Assembly (NCBI GenBank): GCA_026119935.1
Contig: JALRMH010000001.1
Coordinates: 1 to 64,000 of the forward strand
Direction of reading: 5' to 3'
From: Endothia cerciana
Lineage: Eukaryota; Ascomycota; Sordariomycetes; Diaporthales; Cryphonectriaceae
DNA length: 64,000 nucleotides
How positions within the stretch are numbered: position 1 is the stretch's first letter; each line of letters opens with the position of its first letter. The notes beneath the pieces are model-generated. The model made no database searches, had not been told where the DNA came from, and worked only from the letters and a program-made list of their open reading frames with translations. This document shows, one piece after another, positions 21,193-33,773 of the stretch. Both the position numbers and the translations under genes were made by a program.

Positions 21193-22362
21193 GAGATGAC
21201 AGGCGGCGGTCATTTAGGCTGACACAAACCCTGGTCGAGTTAGTGGGAGCATCGTGCTACACTTACTTCCCGGGCGGCCAGTTCCCCTTAGCTGATCGTG
21301 TCGTGAACTTCGGCCCGCCCCCAAGGCCAAACAAGTCTATCCGGTCGACTCTATCGCATTACACATCAGACGCCACCCCGGGGGGTTATAGCCGCCTTCA
21401 ACAAAACCCTAGCCATCGCCAGCCTCCGAGATGTCCTCTCAACGGTCCTCCGCGTGACCACTGCGATCCGACACCGGGGAGCGTCCTCTCTTGCGCTGGC
21501 ACCGCACCAGCTCGGCAGGCTCCTATGGCACGCCGCTGGGGGACCTGCAGCCGGGAGGTGTGTGAGCTGATGAGGTCTGAGGGCCAGGGCCAGAAGGGGC
21601 AAGAGTGAGGGCGAGAGGACGAGAGGACTCGACGGGGGCCAGTCGGCTCCTGATGCTAAGTTGGCGGCAAGGGGCATCTGCCGCCTGAGTTTCTGTGGCG
21701 CGTGGTGTCAGCGGCCGAGCCAGCACCAGGCTGTCGGGTGGACCTGGGAAAGGGGGGGGGGGGGCGGCAGCATGATCCCACTGCCCGTGCAGGACAGGAA
21801 GCAGGCCGGCCGCGGTGTATACCAGCCTGTAAGTTCCCGGTGACAGTGCCAAGTTATGTATACGAGTTGAGGAGGTAGCTGCACCGTGACACGAGGCGGT
21901 GGAGCATATTTTCGAGCCGCTGGGCCGGTGTTGTTTGTGACAGCCAGAGATCCCACCTGCGTGCAGTGACAAGAGGATTTCGCTGCGTTCCATGTTACCA
22001 CGAAGCTGACAGCCCAGAGTAAAGTATTGGCTTGGCAAGCCACAACGTGGGGGCAAGTGCCGATGATGCGCGTAAGCACTTTAAAAGGGCGCCATTTGAC
22101 TCTCGTTCTGGGCTTGAACGAGACAACAGAGCCATATGGGGATGGACGGGAGGAGAGATTGGGAAGGGGGCTCGGGGGCAGCGGCCACCAGCACCCGTGT
22201 TCATACCAGTGTTCACGATGTAGGCTACACCGCCCCGAGGGGTTGACAAATGTGAAGCGGTCAACTCACGAAGTCCAGGACGGGCTCCTTCTCAGACGGG
22301 AAACAAGGGACCGGGTGAGAGGTGGCATGTGGTCGGAAGTCAGGGCCCCGTCACGATGCAGA

Positions 22363-22381
22363 CGCCGCCGCCGCCGCCGCC
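22363..22381. repeat. (CCG)n microsatellite
   Basis: About six copies of CCG in an intergenic low-complexity region. Confidence 0.9.
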
Positions 22382-22830
22382 TTCGAAGACAATCCTCCAA
22401 GAGCAAGGTGTTGTCAGCGTTACAGGCCGCTTCACAGGGAGGCCGCTGTACGACTACCGAGGGAGGGGGGGGGGGGCGCAAATGCACATGAGGTGAGCCA
22501 TTTCGTATGCTCGGATGGCATACCCGGGGGGCACAGATCTGATATCACACCCCCCACCCCCCAACCCCCGGTCAGAGGGTACCCAGTTAATAACCGCGCA
22601 GTCGGCATGCCGGGTGTGTCATTGTATGCCAAATATTGTTGGCCGCCAGCCCAGCAGCCTCAGCAGTCAGGTCGGGCGAGGGCGAGCACCCTCACTGGGG
22701 CCAATGGAGGACGTACATGGGGATCCCGTGCGGAGTATACGTATACGGTGGCGTCTTTGAGGCTGTACACTTTTTTCCCGACTCACCACAGTGCCGGTAA
22801 ACCCCCCAGCAGCGACGGTGGATACGCGCT

Positions 22831-22860
22831 GACGACGACGACAACGACGACGACGACGAG
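22831..22860. repeat. (GAC)n microsatellite
   Basis: About ten GAC units with one substitution (ACAACG) in the middle. Confidence 0.9.
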
Positions 22861-23814
22861 GTGCTCGGCAGATTCTGCCGTGGCCGCGGGAGTCGGGGTG
22901 CAGCCCAACCCGGGCGTTGGTCGTCAGCTCGCCCGGTGCTCTACTCTCCTCTCGAAGGGAATGTACTACTGTGTGTCTGTCTTTCATCCTTCCACGAGGT
23001 GTGTACTACGTACTATATGCTACGTAGCTGGTCTGGTTTTCGAGTCGTCAGTCGCCCTAGTGTGTCGCCCGGCCATGTCCCAGCCCGCCCCCCCCCCCGC
23101 CTCCCAAGTCACGGTCACTAATCCGCTGGGGGGAAAGGAGAAGCTGCTGGTCCGCACCGAAGTGCGGTTAGAGCCGTGTGAAGATCCCTGTCGGATACAA
23201 TTCCGAGTGTACCTACCAAGCATGGTACCCTGTCCGCGCTGTCTGTGGATCGAGCGTCCCCAACGGCCTCGGCAAGACGGGCGAATTTTTTTTTTTTCCA
23301 GTGGCCGGGGCGAGGAGCCTTGACCGCGTGGGTGGATGGGGGCTGGCTGGGTGGAGCCGGTGCTGACCAGCTCTGACCCTGGTGCCGGGTACATAGGACA
23401 TGAGCAGTAGTCCTGGGTATCAGTACTATGCATGGCGCTAGTGTTAGCTTGCAATCCCGCCTCGCTGGCCCGGTGCATCCATTATACCGCAAGCCCTCCT
23501 CGTGTTGGGAGGAGAAGACGATGATACGCAAGATGGTGGTGGTGGTGGCGAACGCATAATCGTAAAACATGTGAATGTCGTAGAACCAAGGAGGACTCGT
23601 GAGGGGAAAGCCAAGGGCCCCAGCTCAGGGCCCAGCCCAAGGCCAAGCCCCGGCCCAAGTCCGAACCCAGGGCGGGTCGAGTTGTCCCCCTCCAGATAGG
23701 TGAAATAAATGCAATCAATCAATGAGAGGCGTCTCGCGCCATGCCCGGTATCATCTGAGACGCGAGCGATAAGTGAATGGCCCGTGTGGCCCCTGTCGCC
23801 GGGTCTGTCCCACC

Positions 23815-23838
23815 CCCTCCCTTTCTTTTTCTTTTTCT

Positions 23839-23876
<38 letters not shown>
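23815..23876. repeat. Polypyrimidine tract with (CT)n core
   Basis: About 60 nt of pyrimidines: CTTTTT blocks, then roughly 14 CT dinucleotides, then GTGTGT. It lies about 1.1 kb upstream of the GPI-protein gene. Confidence 0.9.
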
Positions 23877-24994
23877 CCTCTGCTTCCCGTGCGGACCACT
23901 TGCGATGGTTCGGTGATTACGTCTCCACCCAGGCATGCCGCCCATCGTCGATGCTACTATGTACTATGTTTACTGGATATTAGGGTGAGGATGCTGCGCA
24001 GGGAGGAGGCAGGCAGAGATTTGGGAGGGTGAGAGGACGGCAGGGAATGGGAGATCGTCTGGGTGATGGATAAAACAAGATGGAATTGATGTCCGTACAT
24101 GAAACAGGATGGCATCATTCCACCTCAGCCCGTTGATGCCGCACAGCTTCATAGTTTCGTTGGTATTTTTACGACCATCCCCCTTCCCCGGGTGACCGCC
24201 CTGACCTTGCCGATATTGCCTGGCCCTTACTACAATGGCCCCGTGGCACGACTGGTTTGGGACGCCCACAGGAGTTGCACTGCCTGCTGTCGTCGGCATC
24301 ATGGGCATCATCATCATCATGGGAGACCTCGTCCCCACCTGGGCCTGCGAGGAGGAGTAGCCGGCGTGTCCTGGGGCCCCCTGTCGACGCACCAGGCCTG
24401 CAGAGCCGTGCGTGCCGGATCAGGCCAATCACAGACCTCAATTCCCGTCCCCAGGTCTCCCGTCCGGAGCTTCCCACCTGCAGCAGAGGCAAGCACACAG
24501 CAGCGCCAGCCCCCTGTACCCCTGGGCCCTGCCCAATGATCCCTGTCTAGCCTGCCCGCCCGCTATCGCGAGGTTTCGGTGACCTTTTCCCGCCGCTCCT
24601 GCCGTTCTGTTGCTGCTGTCCGGGCCTTGGTCTGCTTGTCTTGTCTTGTCTTGTTCTTGTGTCTTGTGTTTGTGTTGTCTACTGCGGCAGGCCCGCCCCC
24701 CCGCCTCGAGGAATAAATTCCTGACTACCGCCCTCCTTCGCAATCTTTTGGAGACCTTTCGCACCTTCCCTCCTGAGAGAGATCCCGTTCCTCCGCACGC
24801 CTCGTTACTTGGGACGACAGACCTTCCGCCCTTCACCTCTTCCCTCCACGACAGACAAACAAACAAACTCCATCCTTCCATCCTTCCATCCATACAACAA
24901 ACATCAGCTGCAGCTCGGCTTACCAAGCAGTCATACAACTTCGACACCCAACTCGTCTCCATCTCCCGAGTCTCGCACCACATCAGCGGTCACA

Positions 24995-25827
24995 ATGCGC
25001 TCCGTCACCGCAATCGTCGCGCTCTCTGCGCTCACCATGGTCGTCGCCCAGAACTCGACCGAGTTCACCATCGATGTCGACGAGATCGACAGCACCGAGC
25101 GGAGTAAGTAGGATGAATCATGTCCCGTTACACACGGGCATGGAGATCCACACGCATCCTGTCCCCCCCCCCCCCCCCCGCGGTATGGTCATTTACTCAT
25201 TCTTGACGAACAGACCAGTGGTGCATAGCCCAGGAGAACACCTGCTCCGAGCTCTGCGCCAATGACCCCATCGGCAACTCCTGTGACTATGTAGGCCTCC
25301 AAACCTTCATGACCTGTCCGACCTGCCCTGGCCGCGTCATTGGCTGACCCTGCTACACAGACCACTCTCGACTACTACTGCACCTGCCAGAACGGCAGCG
25401 AGCCCGGCCTGCAGTACTACACCCAGACCATCGATACTGTAGGTCGCACCCCGTTCCTCGCCGCGTACTCTTCCGTTCCCCGTTCCCCGCTCCGCTAACC
25501 CGCCGCGTTTGCCAGTTCGTCTGCCAACAAGCCTACAGCGACTGTATCGAGGACAACGAGAATGACCAGCAGGCCCAGTCCAACTGCACCACCAGCATCA
25601 AGGACCACTGCGGCACCCTGGACGCTGCCGACGCCAGCACCGGTTCGTCTACCACCAGCTCTGCCGCTTCTTCCGGCACTGCCTCCGCCACTGGAACCTC
25701 TGCCTCCGGTTCCGCGACTGCCGCCACCTCGTCGACCTCCACGGCCGGCGCTGTCCCTACCAACATCCAGATGGTCGGTACTGGTGCCGCCGCCGCCGCT
25801 TTCGGTCTGCTCGCCTACATGCTCTGA
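24995..25827 (+). CDS. Secreted, GPI-anchored Cys-rich protein (DUF7707-like)
   Basis: A small cell-surface protein of unknown role. Four exons (24995-25103, 25214-25290, 25361-25438, 25516-25827) encode 191 aa. Residues 1-19 (MRSVTAIVALSALTMVVAQ) form a signal peptide. The mature domain has about ten Cys in the order WC, NTC, ELC, SCDY, YYC, TC, FVC, DC, NC, HCG, and contains TLDYYCTCQNGSEP and YYTQTIDTFVC, a pattern I associate with fungal DUF7707. A Ser/Thr/Ala-rich linker follows, then a hydrophobic tail (AAAAAFGLLAYML) that fits GPI-anchor addition. Intron 1 (110 nt) contains a 17-nt C run (25163-25179); intron 3 has a CTAAC branch site. The start sits in CACAATGCG. Structure and export are secure; the family name is less so. 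Confidence 0.88.
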
Positions 25828-27532
25828 GGCAGGGGCTGCGCTCTACCTGGTCAAGACCCTGATCGGTCGGCTGGACTTCAAAAGCCTTTCTGCTTCTTGT
25901 ACAGAGATTAGACACGGCATGGCACCTGCTCTCGCCCGCCCTTTGGGGGCCTGATTTGTCGGCTGCTCATGCATACAATTTTTTCCCACCATGGCCAGCC
26001 CACCTATACCCCGGGCGGCTTTAATACTTGACGAGGAGACGACGGATACCTACCTGCTTGACGATGCATGTGCGAGACGGGTCACCTGAGAGTCGTGCAG
26101 AGGTTGTGCGAGGGGAGGCCCTCCCACGTCGTGGGGAGGGGAAATTGCGCTTTCCGTGGTTGGCCGGCAGCAGGCGGAGGGGTTTGTCTACACAGCTAGG
26201 AGTATTAGGAATCGATCTGGCCTGGCCTAGGTTCCTGGACAAGGAGCCCTTGAAACAAGTTGCGTGCCTACAAGTTCTCGTGTGCATAACTAGTAGCCGA
26301 ATCTCGTCTCCCGTATGACGTACCCTGCGCGGTGGGAGCTAGATCCTGGACCTTTGAAGATTAGACTTCTTACATGTTGTGCTGGGCGAAGTGGGCGCAG
26401 CTGGACCGCAGCACGGATCTTTACGCGCCGCGATCCTGGTGTCACAGCGAACTGCCGCCGTTCGAGGCTCTCCAGCTGCTAACAGACCTCATCCCATGAT
26501 GAGAGCCCCCGTCGACAAACGGTAGTTTTACACTTCAAGCCCGACTGCCTTTATACAGAACGTCTTGACCCCGCAGCCCCCTCGAGACGAGAGTCCGCAT
26601 CGCCGATCTAGTGCGCCCATATGTGCTGTCATACTGGGTACACCAGGTAGGCTCGGCATACTCCATAGGTAGGTATGGCCTTGTTGTCACGTGGTTAATT
26701 TTCCGCTGGGTTGCGGGTCCATTCTGAGAGTTTGACGTCGAGTCAGGCTGAACCACCCAGGCCTGGAGGGGATCTACACTCTGCCCATCACCGCCGGATA
26801 CCAGAACGTGGGCCGGGCGAATACAACATTGCATGACGCGTCCGATGCTCGCGGTACCGTTGCTATCTACATGGCACCTAGACAGACCGCTCCAGGACGC
26901 AAGCCTCTAGGGGAATGAATCTCTCGCGGGGTGACTCCAAGGAGACTGTGGGAACGCCTGCTTACTATTGTACATACACTGGGACCACAACACACTCCGT
27001 ATAGGGTGGATTAGCCACCGTGGAGGGCATCCTCGGCAATGCTGACCTGGCTTCCCCAATGGCAGCGGTCACGGCGCGACGAGGCTTGGCGACGTCCAAG
27101 ATGGGCGGAAGCCGCCGCGGTCGAAGCTGGGCTTTCTTTTCTGGTGGCAGCTGTCACCCAATGAACGGTGCCTGTCCATAGCGGTGTGGCCATTACCGCT
27201 GGCGGGTACCAACAGTGTCTGATCCCGCGCCAGGAACGTCGCGTGAACCAGCTGCTGAGGTACATCTGCGTTGCCCCGTACTGGGGGCCCGAGCCCCTGG
27301 CCTTGTTTTACCCCCTGACGCTTCAACCCGCCAGCGCAGCCTGAGCCCCCTGTGAACCAAGCTCCTATCCGCCCACGCCCCCAAATTCAAGCAACGAACG
27401 AACCACCTCGTCCTTCTATCAACAAAACCCTCGACACACGCAGCCTCGATTGCCCACGACCCATAGCGCGCTGCGCAGATATCCGCTGTTTTCCTCCTCT
27501 TCCATCCCACACCCTTTCTTCACACCGCAAAC
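25828..27532. other. Intergenic, upstream of alpha-tubulin
   Basis: It holds the 3' flank of the GPI-protein gene and the promoter and leader of the tubulin gene. I see no other gene; the small minus-strand frames near 27.0-27.5 kb are Arg-rich chance frames. Confidence 0.55.
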
Positions 27533-29544
27533 ATGCACGGAGAGGTGAGTTGCGTTCAGTAAACAGGCCTCTTGAGCTTCCCTCTTGCGCTTGTCTCGAT
27601 CTGTCTCGATCCAAACAAACCGGCCCTCGCCCCGCCCCGAATCTGACAACGACCCCTATCTCCCACGCGCGGGACGCCTGGGAGCGCAATGGCCGCCGCC
27701 GTCGCGGATAGGTCGCGGAACCCGCCCCTGGCTTCGTCACCTCGACCCCGACAGGTAGCTTCTTGAGAGGCTGTTGGTCGTGGATGATACCAGACGCGAT
27801 CCGTCGTCCAGCTTCCCAGCCCCCCTGTCACCACGATGGCCTTGTGGATACCTCGACGCCCATGCCGCCCAAACACGCCAACCCGCCCTACACACAACCC
27901 TCACAGCGCAGAATCAGACCAGGCAGCGTCTGCTTTGGATCGAGATGTTGACCATGTCATGTTAGATCCTCCACCTCCACCTCGGCCAGGCTGGTACCCA
28001 GCTTGGTAACAGTGCCTGGGAGCTGTACGTTCACCGCCCGCCCGCCCGCCCGCCCGCCCGCCCGCCCGCCCGCGCCCAGCAGCTCAGCTGACCCCTGCAC
28101 CCTTAGCTACCTCCTCGAGCACGGCCTTGGTCCCGATGGCCGCGCCGACCCCAACCTCCAGGACGTCGGCGACCCAGGTGCCTACGAGACCTTCTTCACC
28201 GAGACCAGCGGCGGCAAATATGTGCCGCGGTCCATCTTCGTCGACCTGGACCCCTCCCCTATCGACGAGATCCGCACTGGTGGCTACCGCCAGCTCTTCC
28301 ATCCCGAGCTCCTCATCAGCGGCAAGGAGGATGCTGCCAACAACTACGCCCGTGGCCACTACACCATCGGCAAGGAGATGGTTGACAATGTCATCGACCG
28401 CATCCGACGCGTTGCTGGTGAGTAGGGACAGACCGGGAGATCACTCGTGGGGAGGTGTTGTGCTTCGAAGGTCGGGACTGACTGAAGACGGCAGACAACT
28501 GCAGCTCTCTGCAGGGCTTCCTGATCTTCCACTCCTTCGGCGGTGGCACCGGCTCTGGCTTCGGTGCCCTCCTCCTGGAGCGCCTGTCCGCCGAGTACGG
28601 CAAGAAGTGCAAGCTGGAGTTCGCCGTCTACCCGGCCCCTCGCGTCTCGACTGCCGTCGTTGAGCCCTACAACGCCGTCCTGTCGACCCACAGCACGATC
28701 GAGAACTCCGACTGTACGTTCCTCGTGGATAACGAGGCCGTCTACGATATCTGCCGTCGCAGCTTGGACATTGGCCGCCCAAGCTACGAGCACCTCAACC
28801 GCCTGATCGCCCAGGTCGTCAGCTCCATCACCTCCTCCCTGCGGTTCGATGGCGCGCTCAACGTCGACCTGAACGAGTTCCAGACCAACCTTGTGCCCTA
28901 CCCTCGTATCCACTACCCTCTGATCAGCTACGCCCCGGTCGTCTCCGCCAGCAAGAGCTCCCACGAGAGCTTCAAGGTTCACGACCTGACCTTCCAGTGT
29001 AGGTGTCCCCCCCCCCCCCCCACATGGACCAGTGGAGCTGTAAGGTGAACTGACAACTGCCCTAGGCTTCGAGCCCAACAACCAGATGGTGGTCTGCGAT
29101 CCTCGCAACGGCAAGTACATGGCCGTGGCTCTGCTGTACCGCGGCGATGTTGTTCCTCGCGACTGCAACGCCGCCGTCGCGGCTCTCAAGGCCAAGGCTT
29201 CCTTCAACCTGGTCGAGTGGTGCCCTACCGGATTCAAGATTGGCATCAACTACCAGAAGCCCGTCGCCGTTCCCGCCTCCCCGGCCGATGGCGGTCTGGC
29301 TTCCGTCGACCGATCCGTGTCCATGCTGTCCAACACCACCGCCATCGCCGAGGCGTGGTCGCGACTCGACCAGAAGTTCGACCTCATGTACAGCAAGCGC
29401 GCCTTCGTTCACTGGTATGTCGGTGAGGGTATGGAGGAGGGCGAGTTCAGCGAGGCCCGTGAGGATCTGGCCGCCCTCGAGAAAGACTACGAGGAGGTCG
29501 CGGCCGACTCGCTCGAGCCGGATGCCGAGGATGCCGAGTACTAA
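27533..29544 (+). CDS. tubA: Alpha-tubulin
   Basis: Alpha-tubulin pairs with beta-tubulin to build microtubules. Five exons (27533-27544, 27966-28024, 28107-28417, 28495-28998, 29066-29544) encode 454 aa. The first coding exon is only 12 nt (MHGE), followed by a 421-nt intron. Exon 2 supplies ILHLHLGQAGTQLGNSAWEL, the ascomycete form of the N-terminal nucleotide-binding strand. The tubulin signature GGGTGSG and the VDLDPSPIDEIRTG block are present, as are FDGALNVDLNEFQTNLVPYP and the C-terminal WYVGEGMEEGEFSEAREDL. The protein ends acidic with a final Tyr (DAEDAEY), so it could be detyrosinated if the enzyme exists. Intron 2 is half filled by a CCCG repeat and intron 4 holds a 15-nt C run (29007-29021). 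A 13-nt C run follows the stop. Confidence 0.97.
28034..28072. repeat. (CCCG)n tetranucleotide repeat inside tubulin intron 2
   Basis: Nearly ten CCCG units occupy 39 of the 82 nt of intron 2 (28025-28106), starting just after the donor. Length variation here would change intron size without touching the coding sequence. Confidence 0.92.
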
Positions 29545-30307
29545 GCTACGGCAGCCCCCCCCCCCCCTTTCGCTCCGGATTGGATTTTGTGGACAAGCCG
29601 CGGAGTTCATGTGTTTTCAAGAAGGGGAGCTACGGAATACCACCTGCGTGTAGTTGACAGGAGGGACCGGGGAGGGGCCTGGCTGTTGAACCTGTGCCCG
29701 CTCTTGAGATTACAGCAGCTACTGAACGACCAACAATGTGGATAATGCAGACAGTACATGACCTCTTTCTTCAACCCATCCTGGAATAACATCGAGAGGA
29801 TGATGCGCAGACTTGCTCTAGACCTCACACGTGAAGCGGTGCGCACGAGATTTGGAAAACGTTGAAACCTAATAGACTGAGCATGGAGATTGTCCTTCCT
29901 CAACACAGACTCGGTTGATATCGTTCGAAAGTGAGTTGGTATGTCTGTCATAACATCGTTTTGGGGTCATGGCCTCCATCCCAAAGCCAACAAGAACGCT
30001 GGGTCGAAATCAAGATCAATCGGCATATACTGGTAATAACCACTGAAGCAATGTGCACAAGAAATCAAACCCCGCCCCTTCCACCAAAGGCAAGCCAAAC
30101 CCATCCACCCGTCCGCCCAGTATGTCTTAAGAAGAGCAAAAGCCGGCCCCATCATCCCCCCCCCCTTTTTTTTTCTTCTTTTCTTTCTTCTTCTTTTCTT
30201 CTTTTCTTTCCTTTCTGATCCCCGGCCCCTGCGCGCGGGGTCCAGGCCGCCGCGAGGTTTGTGGGGGGGGGGGGGTTGGTGTGGGGTTGTGTTGTCGTCT
30301 CGTCCGT
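29545..30307. other. Intergenic between two convergent genes
   Basis: It contains the 3' ends of the tubulin gene and the 539-aa gene. Homopolymers cluster here: C13 (29555-29567), C10 followed by T9 (30156-30174) and G13 (30263-30275). No gene is seen. Confidence 0.6.
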
Positions 30308-32204
30308 CTACCTCGCGCCCGCGAGGTACATCAGCACGCTGGGCGACCTGCTCCGCTCCCGCTTCGTCTTGCGGACCAGCACCAGGTTGTCGCGCGACTT
30401 GTCGCGGTGGTGGCGGCGGCTGCGGTCCTCGACGGAGAGGGTCGTCGTGACCTTCTCGCGGTCGTCGCGGATCACCCTGGTCAGCGACCAGAGCTCCTTC
30501 TGCTCCTCGGGCGGGACCCAGCGCTTGATGATGATGTACTCAGGGTTCTGTGACGGGGTCGCATCGACGTCGGTTAGTATACGCGCGGTGCAGGGGGGCA
30601 TGGGTGGTTGGGGGGGGGGGGGTTTCTATCCGGATCGGGATGGCTGCAGTGCAGGGGGGACAGATGAAAATGGGGATTCACCCACCGAGTCGAGCTCGAA
30701 CTCGATAGCCCTCGCCCTCAGCGCCTCGATGCTGAGATGCTTCCTCGCCATCCGGGTATAGGTCGTCTTCGTCGACGTGATCTCCATGCCGTGCTGTCCA
30801 TGGGCCATGGGCGGCGGCGGCGGCGGCATCGGGTGCGGCGCGACCCTCTTGCCGTCGAGGATCGCCCCGATCTGGTTCTCGGGCACGCCCGAGGCGAGGA
30901 GGCGGTCGCGCATCTGGCGGCGGATCTCTCTCTCGGCCTCTTCCCTCTCCCTCTTCTCCTTGGCTGCCTTCTGGGCCTGCTCGATCTTCCACCGCTCTAC
31001 CGCCTCCGCGTCGGCCTTCTTGCGCGCCTCGGCGGCGGCCTCGGCGGCCTTCTTCTTCTCAAGCTCGGCGAGCGCGTGTTCCTTGATGATGCGCTCGCGC
31101 TCGGCGGCCTCGTCTTTGGCCCGCTTGACTATTAGGGGATGTATTAGTGCGCGCGTCCTGGTGAGACATGTAGGGTAGGTGGGGTAAGGTGGGCGGTGGT
31201 GTTGGCAGTCGATCTTGAAGACCGAAGACATGATACCCGCAAGGCGAATGAAACGGAGGTGACCTACTCCTATCCAGCTCATCCTTCGCAGCCTTCAGCT
31301 CCGCGTGCGTCTTGGCGTCCCTGGCCCTCTCCAGAGCCTCCTTCTCCATCCTATCGCGCTGCTCGATGGCCTGCAGCTTTCTCTTGGCCTCGCGCAGCTC
31401 AAAGTCCTCGCGATCGTGAAGGCGGCGCTCCTCGGCCTCTTTCTCGTACTGCTCGCGCATGTGCCGCCCCCGCAGGTCACGATATTCCATGTCCTTCCTG
31501 ACCAGCGCCAGCCTGTCCTCCTCCATCTCGTCATGCCGCAGGCGGTCCAGCTCGGCCTTGTCCTTCCTGAGCTCGCGGATCTCCGCATCGGTCGCCCTCC
31601 GGGCGTCGCGCTCCTGCTGCTCGGCCTCGAGCTCGAGGGCCAGACGCTCACGTCGCAGGCGCTCGCGCTCGCGCTCGAGCTCGAACATCTCCCGGTCGTT
31701 GTGCGGCGCAGACACCCGCAGCATCTCGAGCTGCCGCCGTGTCTCGTCCAGCTTGCGTTCCATCTCGTACCTCTCCATGGTCAAGTAGGCATCCGACCCG
31801 GCGCGGGAACGAGAGTGAGAGTGCTCATGGTATGACACGCGCGATTCGTGCCGTGAGCGGCCACGCCGGCTGGTGATGCTGCTGTCATCGTCTGATGAAT
31901 GGTGATGGTCGAATCTCTGGTTGATGACCACCGGGCCGGCAACCGGCGGCGGCGGCGGCGCGGTCATCACGACACTCGGCGGGGAGCGACGCTCACGCGA
32001 CTTCTCTCGCAACCGCGTCGTGGTGGTGACCATGGTTCGATCATGCCGCTCCTGGGGGTTCAACATGGCATCCAAGCCTTGTTGGTAGTAGACTCGGCTG
32101 CGAGGCCGCTCTCGCCGGGCCTCGACATAGTGCACGGGTGCAGGAGATCGATCTCTCCTGATGCGCACGCGGTCGACCTCTTCCTCCTCAGAGTAGTAAC
32201 TCAT
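30308..32204 (-). CDS. Fungus-restricted 539-aa coiled-coil protein (DUF8035-like C-terminus)
   Basis: Function unknown. Three exons (32204-31268, 31128-30686, 30547-30308) encode 539 aa. The N-terminus MSYYSEEEEVDRVRIRRDRS is charged and disordered. Residues about 140-420 are an Arg/Glu/Lys-rich, highly charged helix (RERERLRRERLALELEAE, then AAEARKKADAEAVERW). A Pro run and a short folded C-terminal segment follow (EYIIIKRWVPPEEQKELWSL), which resembles the fungal DUF8035 domain as I recall it. Proteins of this layout are often auto-named after reticulocyte-binding or involucrin proteins because of the charged repeats; I would not carry those names over. Intron 2 (138 nt) has a perfect TACTAAC branch site and a 13-nt C run on the sense strand. 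Intron 1 is 139 nt. Confidence 0.8.
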
Positions 32205-33773
32205 AGTGCCGGCTATGCAGGTGTCCGGTTAAGGCTGTACGCAAAGGTAGGACTCAGCCTTGTGCGTTCAGGCTAGGCGACGACGCCTGAGACCCCACTC
32301 GAGGCAGGCGAAAACGGACTGTTGATGTTCACTCTAGTCTTGGAAGATTATGGGGGAAAGAGACAGCCCGCTGACAGATAAGCAGCCAAAATCAGTGCAG
32401 AGGGCAATCGCGGAGTGGCAGAAGAGAAAGGAACGCAGGGACAGCGCCGCACACAGGCGGGGTATAAGGCTTTATTCCTGTGGTGTAGAGGAATGTGGTC
32501 ATTCGTTAGCAGGCCAACCGGACGGCTGGAGCCACAGGAGGCGAGGTAAGCCGCGTCGGACACAAAGCACGGTGAAACTCATGAGCTGGGTCCTGGAGTC
32601 GACGAGGGATGAGATCGTCCCGGGGTGCATGGCAAGTCAGCGACATGTGCCACTTGAGCGCAGCGAAGATGTTGGCTGGATCCTGGCATAATGCAACTAG
32701 GTTAGGTAGTATGCAACGAGACCATTCATTGGCGGCTGCCCCGGTCGAGGTTGGTATCCGGCGGGGGTGGACTGAAGCGGCTGAAAGTCGTCTTACACTA
32801 GTTAGTACTTTGCGATAGCTGCAGAGTGTAAAGGAAATTTGGCGTGGCTGTAGGTCATGGGAGCCAAAACAGAAGTAGAAGGTTAGGCCGTCAGACCGAT
32901 GGAGCGGGTCCGCCGGCAATCCTTCTTCTTGGCGGCAATAGAAATAGATCGAGCTCCATATACCGAGCCTCCTTCGATGCAGCAATGCGACGTGAAGAGC
33001 AGGCAGGGAGCTGCAGGTCCACGCAGAGCCTCGTCTCGAATTCCTCCTCCTCCGGGTTTCGTTGCCGCCTACCTCGGAATTACTAGAGCAGAACAACCCT
33101 CCCCGCGGGTCGAGTGCCATTTCTTTCTGTAGGGCTGATAAAGATCGCGACGCCCCCGGCACACGGGACACGTACGCACCAACGGTTTGCATGAGAGCCT
33201 CGGCGCCTGGCAGACGTTAACTCGGGCGACTTTGCTGCATACAACTCAAGGAGGTCACCCAGTCCAGGGACATGGCCTCTTTCGATGCAGCATTTGACTC
33301 GTGCATCAACCGAGCCAAGGGCCCGCATGCCCGTAGCGCCAGGGATGTGGCGCGCAGTTCGCGGCTTCAAAAGCACAATGCATCGGCGGCTGGGAAAACA
33401 AGGCCGTGGAGATTTCACTCTGAGTCGGGCCATCTTTCATGGCCATGTCCGGTGCATGGTGCTGCGAAGTTCGAAACTTGCGCTGAGTGAAGTCTCAATT
33501 GTGAACATTATCTGGTGCGACGTGGCCACGGCCATCTGGCGCCGCAGCCTGGCGTCTGGAACAGCTAGCCACCGAGGCTGCTGAGCGCCGGCCTCCTGTC
33601 TCCATCCCATTCGTCATCTCCGCCGTATTCCGTCTTGGCCACCCAGGCCGAGATAGCTTGACAGCCAGCTCAATAGCTCATGGCAAGTCACGACGGCTGT
33701 GGCCTTGTGTGTCACGAAGCCGGCGAGGAGACCCGCGGTGAGCGCTCTGAGTAACAGGGGTCCATAGGCATGC
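32205..33773. other. Upstream of the 539-aa gene; no gene seen
   Basis: This is the promoter side of the 539-aa gene and the 3' flank of the prefoldin 1 gene. Open frames up to 228 codons on the minus strand carry no recognisable domain and look random. Confidence 0.5.

Larger units (their letters stand above)
21193..24994. other. Low-complexity region upstream of the GPI-protein gene
   Basis: This stretch is full of simple repeats: G runs at 21752-21764 and 22465-22476, a C run near 23088-23098, triplet arrays and a long CT tract. Large frames seen here (for example 333 codons at 22322-23323) are driven by the repeats and look artificial. The last few hundred bases, CT- and CA-rich with CAAACAAAC and CCATCCTTCC blocks, are a credible promoter and 5' leader for the gene at 24995. 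Confidence 0.55.

Noticed and set aside
22322..23323. 333-codon plus-strand frame
   Set aside because: It is built from simple repeats (poly-Ala, poly-Thr, poly-Gly) in a low-complexity region with frames open on several strands.
28359..29249. 296-codon frame antisense to alpha-tubulin
   Set aside because: It is a mirror of the GC-rich tubulin exons, crosses two introns and has no family features.
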